NCBI GenBank assembly: GCA_023053575.1
Contig: JAKZAP010000020.1
Span: 20,083,998 to 20,147,997, forward strand
Direction: 5' to 3'
Source: Branchinecta lynchi
Lineage: Eukaryota > Arthropoda > Branchiopoda > Anostraca > Branchinectidae
DNA length: 64,000 nucleotides
Each line of letters begins with the position of its first letter. Within the stretch, counting starts at the first letter, position 1. A program made the translations under genes and the position numbers. Positions 55,969-64,000 of this stretch are shown here, piece by piece. A model generated the notes under the pieces. That model saw nothing but the letters and a program-made list of their open reading frames with translations. It did no database searches and had not been told where the DNA came from.

Positions 55969-56248
55969 GAGTATGCTCCACCCTTCTAACATTAGTAACT
56001 ATTCGTTACTATTTCCGTTCCAACCTCACGAAAAGTTACTACGCTGACCGTTCCAACCTTCTCGAAATAGTAACTATTTGCTTACCATGCTCAGGAGCGT
56101 AGTAAGCGTGGTAACTACGGATCTCGGTAACATGATTGCCCCCGTGGAGTGACATTTTACCGAAAATTTACGTTGCAGCCTTGACGCCAAGAAGTCAAAA
56201 TTCGTGACGTCATGCGTAGTAACTACGGTAAGCGGGGGGAACACGCTC
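55969..56248 (+). mobile_element. GAGCGTGTTCCACCC MITE, complete, 3-bp TSD TAG
   Basis: Left GAGTATGCTCCACCCTTCTA; right, reversed, GAGCGTGTTCCCCCCGCTTA. TAG at 55966-55968 and 56249-56251. The interior contains several inverted GTAACTA/TAGTTAC motifs and TTGACGCCAAGAAGTCAAAA. Confidence 0.85.
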
Positions 56249-57006
56249 TAGGTACCCATGACTTAATCGCTTAAGGAGGCTTGAAGGCATGATGAAAATG
56301 GGTTACTTCATTATTCAGCTATTCACGAAAAATCGATTTTCAAATAGTGTAATTTCCCTGGGATTTGTGGTACCTCTGTCTGCTTGTGTCTGTGTTGTCA
56401 GTTTACGAAAAATAATTGCTCACGCAGTGAGCCACCTTCCTCGAGCTGCTCACTGACCACTGAAAAGCCGTGTTTGTATTGAGCTTCAGATTTTCCGCGT
56501 CATAGTAGAATTTTACGCTGTGAGGATGGCCGTAGATATTCTGGACCTCATACTAGAGCAAATAGGGAATAAAAAATCCCTTAAAACGATCAAAATAATG
56601 CAGTGTAGTCAGTTAAGTTATACAAAAATGAATTAGCATACCAGTTAAACTTTAAGTGTGTGGTTATGTCTTGAACGTTGGAGAATGCAGCTGTGACTAG
56701 TAAGGAGAAATCGGATCGACAAAAACAAATAAAAGTAGTACTGATAAAGGCTCTCACTCATCTTACTTCTTACTTGATAACCCACTTCGGAATGAGCTAG
56801 ACTGGGGGATCGGCCGTCAACCCCCTTTTGTGTTCTTCATCCCGCCTACATTGTTCATTGTATAACCTCTGTTCGGAGGAGCGAAAGAGGTCAATCCCAT
56901 TCTGCCCCTCTATATGGGAAAACAAGAGGATTATCAAGCGGAAGGGATAGAAGGTTGAATCTAGTTAACGTCTTTACTTAGTTTTCCATCCTTTTCGTCA
57001 TTTCAG
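56249..57006. other. End of intron 2; one dispersed repeat
   Basis: 56440-56585 is the inverse partner of 16066-16240 (CGCGTCATAGTAGAATTTTA). The rest is unassigned. The pyrimidine-rich TTTACTTAGTTTTCCATCCT before 57006 is the likely polypyrimidine tract of exon 3. Confidence 0.55.
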
Positions 57007-57171
57007 GTGAAGTGGGTTCAGCAACAGACGCTTCTGAAGAGGGTCAAGCGTGATGTCTATTCTGACTACTACGGGCCTGAGAACAGACGGTCCAAGAGGT
57101 CGAGCTTACTGAGACGCGCCAGCACAACGATGAACGTGGACGATCCTAGATGGCCCCTCATGTGGTACCTG
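57007..57171 (+). CDS. Furin-like convertase, coding exon 3: activation site and mature N-terminus
   Basis: Encodes 55 residues (91-145). Acceptor TTTCAG ends at 57006; donor CTG|GTAAGA begins at 57172; phase 0. The start, VKWVQQQTLLKRVKRDVYS, aligns with furin VQWLEQQVAKRRTKRDVYQ. Cleavage after Arg105 (RVKR) fits the primary autoactivation site; the human one is after Arg107. The exon ends DDPRWPLMWYL, matching furin TDPKFPQQWYL. Between these, the mature N-terminus is about 23 residues longer than in human furin and holds a second furin-type motif, RRSKR121|S, plus a basic RRAS. The intervening segment is hydrophilic. The catalytic domain would follow in later exons outside the window. Confidence 0.93.
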
Positions 57172-57221
57172 GTAAGAATGCAAATAATAAGTAATAAGAA
57201 CCCTTTTGCCACAATAACTAG

Positions 57222-57611
57222 TTAGATAGATAGATAAATCTTTTTATTCGCCAAAAACTTATCGTGGCTAACGCCAAATTTGTTTGGTATAGTCAGTTAA
57301 TATGTAAGCGTACTTCAACAGTCATAAATAACATCTCAATTTACCTCGTTAAACAACTTCACAAAAGACGGAACAAAACTCTTTTCGAACCTCTGGAGGT
57401 TACATTTAGTTGGCTGCAATTTTTCAACCGCAGTAGCTACCTTGCGAGGGAGCCTTCTCGCCAGCTTTTTAGAAGGAAAAATATTTTTATGGACTGGGTG
57501 GTTCAGGGATTTTACACCAAACTCCATGCAGAGTTTCAGTTGAAACCGTTTCAGTTGAAACCGATCAGTTGAAACCGATGGTCTTGAAAATTTCCCGCGA
57601 AAGTTGCTCAC
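57222..57611 (-). pseudogene. LINE 3' end with (CTAT)n tail at the start of intron 3
   Basis: TAGATAGATAGATAAATCTT is the reversed tail (57224-57240). The minus frame ends RFEKSFVPSFVKLFNEVN, matching NSFVPYFVKFYNQ of the copy at 33146-33658. It is 50 bp downstream of the exon 3 donor. Confidence 0.75.
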
Positions 57612-57635
57612 GCATTGACGAAGTCACTCGCCTCT

Positions 57636-57940
57636 GAGCATGTTTCACCCTCCTACAAATAGTAACTATTAGTTACTATTTCCGTTCCAACCTCACCAAA
57701 AGTTACTACGCTGACTGTTCCAACCTTCTCGAAATAGTAACTAATACTGACTATTTGCTTACCACGCTCCGGAGCGTAGTAAGCGTAGCAGCTACGGATC
57801 TCTGTAACGTGATTGGTCGGCTTCGCCCGTGGCATGATATTCTGCTGGAAAATAGAAGAATCGTTCCAGCCTTGACGGCAAAAAGCCGGAATTCGTGACG
57901 CCGTGCGTTGTAACTACGGTAAGTAGGATGGAACACGCTC
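57636..57940 (+). mobile_element. GAGCGTGTTCCACCC MITE, complete, 3-bp TSD TCT
   Basis: Left GAGCATGTTTCACCCTCCTA; right, reversed, GAGCGTGTTCCATCCTACTT. TCT at 57633-57635 and 57941-57943. Confidence 0.85.
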
Positions 57941-57973
57941 TCTGTTTGCGATGGAAGCACATTTCATTCCATA

Positions 57974-58236
57974 GGTCGTATTCCACCCTGTTTCCTGAAG
58001 TAACTACGCATGACTTCACGGCTTTTGCCTTCTTGGCTGGAACGCATATTTTTACTTTAGGCAAAATTTCGCGCCAGTCGCGCAACGCAGTTACCACGCT
58101 CACTACGCTTCCGGGCATGGTAAGCAAACATTTACAATTTCGAGAAGTTTAGAACGGTTAGCGTAGTTACTGTGCACGAGGTTAGAACGAAAATAGTAAC
58201 CAATAGTTACTATCGTAAGAAGGTCGGAACGCGCTC
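57974..58236 (-). mobile_element. GAGCGTGTTCCACCC MITE, complete, inverted neighbour, 3-bp TSD ATA
   Basis: Left GGTCGTATTCCACCCTGTTT; right, reversed, GAGCGCGTTCCGACCTTCTT. ATA at 57971-57973 and 58237-58239. It faces the previous copy across about 33 bp. Confidence 0.8.
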
Positions 58237-58264
58237 ATAGTCTGTGTTGAATTAGTGTTCCCTC

Positions 58265-58420
58265 AGTCGAAGCTGACTGCGAATCTTATTTGGTGTCGCA
58301 AAATGAACACCTCCGTTGAGATTTATTCTAGTCTATTAATCTATATATCGGCCTATTTCTTCTTGATTCCTTCGGCGATATCCTTCTTGGCAAGGGTCCT
58401 CTTCGGGCTCTAAGTATATA
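58265..58420 (-). repeat. F3 repeat, diverged
   Basis: GAAGCTGACTGCGAATC and GGCGATATCCTTCTTGGCAA then GGGTCCTCTTCGGGC. Adjacent 58490-58535 resembles an arm of the foldback at 18634-18930. Confidence 0.55.
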
Positions 58421-58607
58421 GACTAGCCTGCGAGAAAATAATTAAAATTTATGGAAACCAACCAATAAGTAGCCGAAATATCGCTGCACTATCAGAAGGT
58501 TCGTAAAAATAACACAAGGATGCGCAGTTGTTCTGTTTTTTTAACGGTACGCATTGAAACGTTGTGCGTAGAAGAAGAGCAGGAACCGCCGGAAGAAGCA
58601 TCTGCTG

Positions 58608-59410
58608 CTTTTTTGGGATCCGAAAACGTAAGTGGAGGGATACCTATGACTTCGTAAAGGTTGTCCGTCTGTCCACCCGTCTTTCAGCACGATAACTCTC
58701 GAATGAAATGATATATGTTGATGAAACTTAGTGTGACGATTCTTTGCGTCAAGGGAATTGTGACGATTCTTTGGGTCAAGGGACAGGTCGAGTCCGTAGA
58801 TGGGCTCTGTAGACCTACATTTAGGGGTGGGGGAGAGGCTTTAAATTAAGGGCAAAAAAAAATATTTTTAATAGCTAATGAAATAGTCAATTTATGGGTA
58901 AGGAAATATTCTGATTCCGAATATGAAAACTGTTTTCTCGCAGTACATGTAGTTCACCCGGAATCCGGCAAAAACCGGAAACAAATTGGAAAGTAAAAGT
59001 TGAGTCTGAAGTTGTTTAGTAGCTTGATTTAGGGGTAAGAAGACATGCTGAATCCGAATATGAACATTATTTTCTGGCCGGACAAGTAATCCGCCGGAAT
59101 CCCGGGATCTCCGGAATCCGGCCAAAACCGGAAAATTTATTACAAGTAAACACTTTATTTAAATTTGATTATATGTTCGGTTTACAGGTAAGAAGACATG
59201 CTGAATCACTTTCTCAACTGTTGTAAAGTTCGGGTGAAACCGAAAATTTGTAAAAAAGTAAAAGTTTCATATGAAGCTGATTAGAGGTTCTATGTAGGGG
59301 CAAGGAGACATGCTGAATTCGTTTGTGAGCTGTAGTTTTTTGCCCGACCAGTAGTTCGCCTTGAATCCGAGCAAAACGGAAATTTGGCAGAAGTAAGGAA
59401 GGACAAATAA
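58608..59410 (+). repeat. F1 element, right-truncated
   Basis: Left end TTTTTTGGGATCCGAAAACG, a TGTCCGTCTGTCCACCCGTC run, a short internal duplication of GTGACGATTCTTTG (58734 and 58758), then about four units. It ends where F4 sequence begins. Confidence 0.8.
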
Positions 59411-59411
59411 T

Positions 59412-60400
59412 ATGATTAACAGGTACACCAACTATCAAGATTTGCTAACCCCTCATTGCCGACGATGATTATGGTCTAACAGCCGATTGTTGCTTACAAG
59501 CCTCAACATTTCTCACGATTCTGATCGGCCTATTTTTGGTTTCAGTTTTGTACGTTACTACTGAAGTTGTCAACCCCTCTAAACTTTCAAACTGTTGTAT
59601 CTCATGAAGGAATTTTTGTACAAAAAACGGATAACATATTCTGTGATCACCTCATCAAGGTCTATCGATTGTCGTTAAAAAAAAAAAAAATCTATCTGTA
59701 TTGGCTCAAAAGTTGACTTTCTTTCCGTAGGCCAACTTTCTAATATCACCACTTAGTAAGGAGCAAAGGATAAGCTCTAATTTCTCTAGCAGTGAGAGAA
59801 GTTTTAAAGTCTAAGAGGCCCATCTTATGTCATTTATATTCCTTAATCCCAAGTGTAAGAAATGAAATGACAAGTTTTAGCTGTAATCACGAACAGAAAT
59901 GGGTAGAAAGAATAGATGGTAGCACTTTCGGACCCGTGGGAAAATGCCACTTTTCATTCTATAAATTTTTCTATTTATCGCTCAAAGAAGATATGTTGGC
60001 TATGGGGCCAGGGAACTGCCGTACATATTTAGCACTTATAGATTTTAGTCCATCTTCAATTTAAAACAGGTGCCTGTCTGCTTGCCTGCTAGAACGGAGC
60101 TTTCCACTCGAAAGCAGGAACATGGTTTAATAAAACGAATTACAACTTAATTTCACTTCACACACTGTACGTTCTGGCTCAGTTACAAGCAAAAACCAAC
60201 GTTTTTTTGCCCCAGGCAAGAGTTCCACGGAGCTTTCCAAAATGTACTGTCATATTCATCAATCCAGCTTAAGGTCCACACTTTCCGTAAAATCGCACAG
60301 GTTAGAACCTTACCACTTTCTAGCAATAAGCTGAAATCGGGGTACTAGGAAAACAAAACAAACAAAAAACGTCAAAACCAAAGTTTTGCTCTCGCAACAC
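59412..60400 (-). mobile_element. F4 element, truncated copy
   Basis: Reverse of the left third of 26557-29670: CTCATTGCCGACGATGATTA, the GTCAACCCCTCTAAACTTTC block, and the terminal hairpin GTTTTGCTCTCGCAACAC near 60380-60397. Internal repeats are lost. Confidence 0.8.
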
Positions 60401-60403
60401 GAT

Positions 60404-60720
60404 TATTGTAATAAGTACGTGTCCTTTAACGAAGAATTGAGAAGTGCTATCCAGAAAATCCCGTTTTCCACGAGCTCTAAGTCTGGCTGATGGAAATCAA
60501 CGCAAAAAAAGCCACCTGATGACCCTAGGACGAACTCAATGGCCGTCATCTGATAAAATTGGAGACGCATTCCTAAGCAGCAGCGATGAGGAGAGGGATT
60601 TGGGTATCATAGTCGACTCCCAAGTAAGCTTCCACAGCCCCTATTAATTAATTAATTAATTTATTTTTTTAACCCGCTAAATGAACAAAAGCGGAGTATA
60701 AACAAAAAAGAAAAATAACT
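60404..60720 (+). pseudogene. LINE fragment with (ATTA)n stretch
   Basis: The frame 60444-60647 includes SSSDEERDLGIIVDSQVSFH, the DLGVxVDSxLxF segment upstream of the reverse-transcriptase thumb. It is cut off by TTAATTAATTAATTAATTTA and a 3' end like that at 40715 (AACCCGCTAAATGAACAAAA). The middle of the gene is thus missing between the coding part and the tail. Confidence 0.65.
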
Positions 60721-63700
60721 AGACCTACGTTGCCCGGGCAACGTGAAGTGTTGCGGCAACCTTTGTCCGGCTTCGCCGACTAAAGTGTTGCGAGAGCAAC
60801 ACTTTGGTTTTGTTTCTTCGCTGTCGGTTAAATGCTGAAATTGTCAACTTATCGAAGCTTTTAAAACGGTATGTTCTAAAAAGAATAATCACATAATCAA
60901 AAGCTGTTCTTTAGCGTTGTAAAACCAACAACAAAACAATATCGGAAGAAGGCTATCCGTAACGTTTCAGGATTAAAATACCATAGATGACACTATTAAT
61001 TATTACACATCTACCTTATTGTTTTACATTACCGTATCGTTTGTACCCGTTGTGTAAACAGTTAATCCTAGGTTATAGCGATAGACCATCGATACAAACT
61101 TTCTTACTGTCATATTTACATAAATCGAATAGAATGTGCACCAATTTTCAAAAATTTCTAGCCCCTCGTGAACCGATCTTACTTACAAGTCCGTCTCCCG
61201 TGATTGACATCAAATTCACCGGAAACAAATAATGGATACACCAGCTATCAAAAGTTGCAAACCCCTCATCGCTGAAGATGATTATAGCATAAAAGCCGAT
61301 TATTACTTACAAGTCCCATGCATGTCTTACAATTGGGAACAAAATTGTTCTTACCATCGAATACATATCCTGAGACAAATAACAGGTATACCAACTAGCA
61401 AAAGCTTTAAACTCCTCGTTGCTGAAGATGATTATGAGCTAACAGTCGACTGTTGCTTACAGTCGACTGTTGCTTACAAGTCCCTTACATGTCTCATAAC
61501 TGGTATCGCCTATTTTTGGTTTCAGAGTGTACCTTACTCCTGAAGTTGTCAACCCCTTGAAACTTTCAAACTGGTTTATCTCATGAAGGATTTTTGTTCA
61601 AAAAAATGGATGGCATATATTTTGATCAGCTCTTCAAGGGCTATCGATTGCCCTAACCACAACAAAAGCATATCGGAAAAAGGGACTAAATTGACTTTGC
61701 AGTCAGTTGAACTTTATCCTTTTCAATCGTAGACATCGTGACGGATGAAAACTTGGAATAATATCCTATATAATCTAGTTGGTATTATAAAGCTATCCGT
61801 AACTTTTTAGGATTAAAATACCATAGATGACACTATTAATTATTACGAAACTACCTTGTTTTACATTACAGTATCGTTTGTACCCGTTGCGTTAACAGTA
61901 AATCCTAGGTTACAGCGATAGACCAACGATACAAACTTTCTTACCGTCAGATTTATATAAATCGAATACAATGTGCAACAATTTGAACAAATTTCTAGCC
62001 CCTCGTGCACCGATTCTACTGACAAGTCCCTTTCCCGTGATAGACATCAAGTTCACCGGATAAAAATAATGGGTACACCGACTAGCAAAAGTTGCAAACC
62101 CCTCATCGCTGAAGATTTGTGTAGCATAACAGCCGATTATTACTTACAAGTCCCTTGCATGTTTGACATTTGGGAACCAAATTGTTCATCAAATGACAGG
62201 TACGCCAACTAGCGAGAGCTGCAAACCCCTCATTGCCGAAGATGATTATGAGCTAACAGTCGCCTGTCGCGTACAAGTCCCCTAAATGTCTCACAACTGG
62301 TATCGCCTATTTTTGGTTTCAGTTTGTACCTTACTACTGAAGTTGTCAACCCCTTGAAACTTTCAAACTGGTATATCTCATAAAGGAATTTTTTTTTACC
62401 AAAAAATGGATGTCATATACTTTGATCAGCTCATTAGCGGCTATCGATTGCCGTCGAAGTTGAACTTTATCCTTTTCAAACTTGGAACAATATCTTATAT
62501 AATCTAGTTGATATTATAAAGCTATCCGTAACTTTTCAGGATTAAAATACCATAGATGACACTATTAATTATTACAAAATTACCTTATGTTTTACATTAC
62601 CGTATCGTTTGTACCCGTTGCGTAAACAGTTAATCCTAGGTTATAGCGATAGACCATCGATACAAACTTTCTTACTGTCATATGTACAGAAATCGAATAC
62701 AATGTGCACCAATTTTCAAAAATTTCTAGCCCCTCGTGAACCGATTCTTACTTACAAGTCCCTCTCCCGTGATTGACATCAAATTCACCGGAAACAAATA
62801 ATGGATATACCAGCTATCAAAAGTTGCAAGCCCCTCTTCGCTGAAGATGATTATAGCATAAGCTTTTTAAACGGGATGTTCTAAAAAAAATTAATCACAT
62901 GATCAAAAGGTATTCTTCAGCGTTGTAGAGACAACAACAAAATAATATAGGAAGAAGGGACTAAATTAACTTTGCAGTCAGTTGTTCTTTATCCTTTTCA
63001 ATCGTAGACATCGTGACGGATGAAAACTTGGAACAATATCTTATATAATCTAGTTGGTAATAGAAAGCTATCCGTAACTTTTCAGGATTAAAATACCATA
63101 GATGACACTATTAATTATTATGAAACTACCTCATTGCTTTACATTTTCGTTTGTATCCGCTTTGTAAACAGTTAATCCTCGGTTACATTGATAGACCATC
63201 GACACAAACTTTCTTACCGTCAGATTTATAGAAATCGAATACAATGTGCACCCATTTGCAGAAATTCCTAGCCCCTCGTGAACCGATTCCTACTTACCAA
63301 GTCCCTCTCCCGTGATATACATTAAGTTAACCGGAAACAAATAATGGGTACACCAGCTAGCAAAAGCTGCAAACCCATCATCGCAGAAGATGATTGTAGC
63401 ATAACAGCCGATTATTACTTACAAGTCCCTTGCATATCTTACCATTGGGAACCAAATTGTTCTTACCATCGAATTCACCGGAAACAAATAACAGGTATAC
63501 CAACTAGCAAAAGCTGCAAACCCCTCATTACCGAAGATGATTATGGGCTAACAGTCGACTGTTGCTTAAAAGTCCCCTATATGTATCATAACTGGTATCG
63601 CCTATTTTTGGTTTCAATGTACCTTACTATGAAGTTGTCAACCCCTTTGAAATTTTCAAATTGGTGTATCTCATGAAGGAATTTTTGTACCAAAAAATGG

Positions 63701-64000
63701 ATGACATATACTTTGATCAGCTCATCAATGGCTATCGATTGCCGTCGAAAAAAAAATTCTACCTGTCTTAGTTCAAAAGTTGACTTTTTTGCCGTAGGCC
63801 AACTTTCTAACGTCACGACTTAGAAAGGAGCAAAGGATAAGCTCTAGTTTCTTTAGCAATGAGAGAACTTTTAAAGTTTAAGAGGCACATCTGATACCGT
63901 TACTCTACCACAAACCAAAGTGCAAAAAAAAAAAATTATAAACTCAGCTGAAATCGTCGCAGACATGGACAGAAACAATAGATGGCAGCACTTTCGGACC
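60721..64000 (-). mobile_element. F4 element, large inverted copy, runs off the window
   Basis: Starts with the four-hairpin cluster (60727-60812) and runs through the internal repeats in reverse order, reaching a position equivalent to about 27065 of the first copy at the window end. Frames such as 61232-61543 and 63344-63676 encode tandem KSCKPLIAEDDY-type peptides; related frames occur in reverse in the first copy. It also carries two nearly identical 600-800-bp sub-blocks (60960-61780 and 61780-62560). Confidence 0.85.

Larger units (their letters stand above)
38658..57006 (+). other. Intron 2 of the convertase gene
   Basis: GT at 38658-38659 and AG at 57005-57006, 18,349 bp. It contains two MULE derivatives, two large F2 elements, one F1 element nested in a MITE, and several LINE 3' ends. 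Confidence 0.85.
16636..64000 (+). other. Furin-like proprotein convertase gene, 5' part (runs off the window)
   Basis: Three separated exons, all on + and all joined in phase 0, read through as one 145-residue protein start: signal peptide, complete convertase prodomain, activation site and first residues of the mature protease. Each exon is bounded by consensus AG acceptors and GT donors (donors GAG|GTGAGC, GAG|GTAAGT and CTG|GTAAGA). Introns are 16905-38558 and 38658-57006; intron 3 begins at 57172 and does not end in the window. Known family role: calcium-dependent subtilisin-like endoproteases of the trans-Golgi and endosomes that cleave secretory precursors after RXKR/RXRR. The prodomain wording is closer to furin (PCSK3 and Fur1/Fur2) than to PC1/3 or PC2 as far as I recall them. 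The subtilisin, P and Cys-rich domains are not here, so the exact paralogue is open. No Asp-Asp-Gly-type catalytic exon was seen between 57172 and 64000. Confidence 0.9.

Noticed and set aside
57264..57572. 102-residue plus-strand frame just after exon 3
   Set aside because: It is antisense to a LINE C-terminus ending SFVPSFVKLFNEVN and begins in the LINE tail.
57172..64000. A fourth convertase exon
   Set aside because: No segment encoding the start of the subtilisin domain (such as an Asp-Asp-Gly motif with the expected phase-0 acceptor) was found; this stretch is covered by LINE, MITE, F1 and F4 sequence.

Overview
This is genomic DNA from an animal, very probably an invertebrate; the phylum cannot be read from the window. 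The evidence is one spliced gene with GT/AG introns of about 20 kb each, surrounded by many interleaved transposons of animal type: non-LTR retrotransposon 3' ends with microsatellite tails, MULE, hAT and TTAA-type elements, several MITE families, and large repeats built from internal tandem arrays. There is no operon structure. Most long open frames here are shadows of repeats.

The only cellular gene I can support is a furin-like proprotein convertase on the + strand. Three phase-0 coding exons were recognised: 16734-16904 (signal peptide and start of the prodomain), 38559-38657 (middle of the prodomain, with the pH-sensor His and the internal cleavage site) and 57007-57171 (end of the prodomain, activation site, N-terminus of the mature enzyme). 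Together they encode 145 residues. Length and landmark spacing match human furin almost residue for residue through the prodomain. The catalytic domain lies beyond position 64000. About three quarters of the window is therefore 5' UTR intron, intron 1 (21.7 kb), intron 2 (18.3 kb) and the start of intron 3.

Layout. 1-16.6 kb is upstream DNA packed with repeats: F1 elements with 137-bp internal repeats, F2 elements with TATGGCACTTG ends, MITEs with AGTTGCG ends, and a solo LTR. 16.6-38.5 kb holds exon 1 and intron 1, with a 100-bp assembly gap, a seven-unit 280-bp array, a hAT element with a perfect 8-bp target duplication, and a 3.1-kb element (F4) ending in hairpins. 38.5-57 kb holds exon 2 and intron 2, with two related MULE derivatives carrying FLYWCH and transposase-end fragments. 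57-64 kb holds exon 3 and intron 3, with paired MITEs and inverted copies of F4.

The most interesting signals are the convertase itself (a second RXKR site in an inserted N-terminal segment), MULE-type elements whose terminal inverted repeats are arrays of degenerate units of about 16 bp, a MITE group with five out of five perfect 3-bp target duplications, a readable nesting order of insertions, and large inverted F4 copies flanking exons 2 and 3. All sequence comparisons were made by eye within the window; no database search was run.
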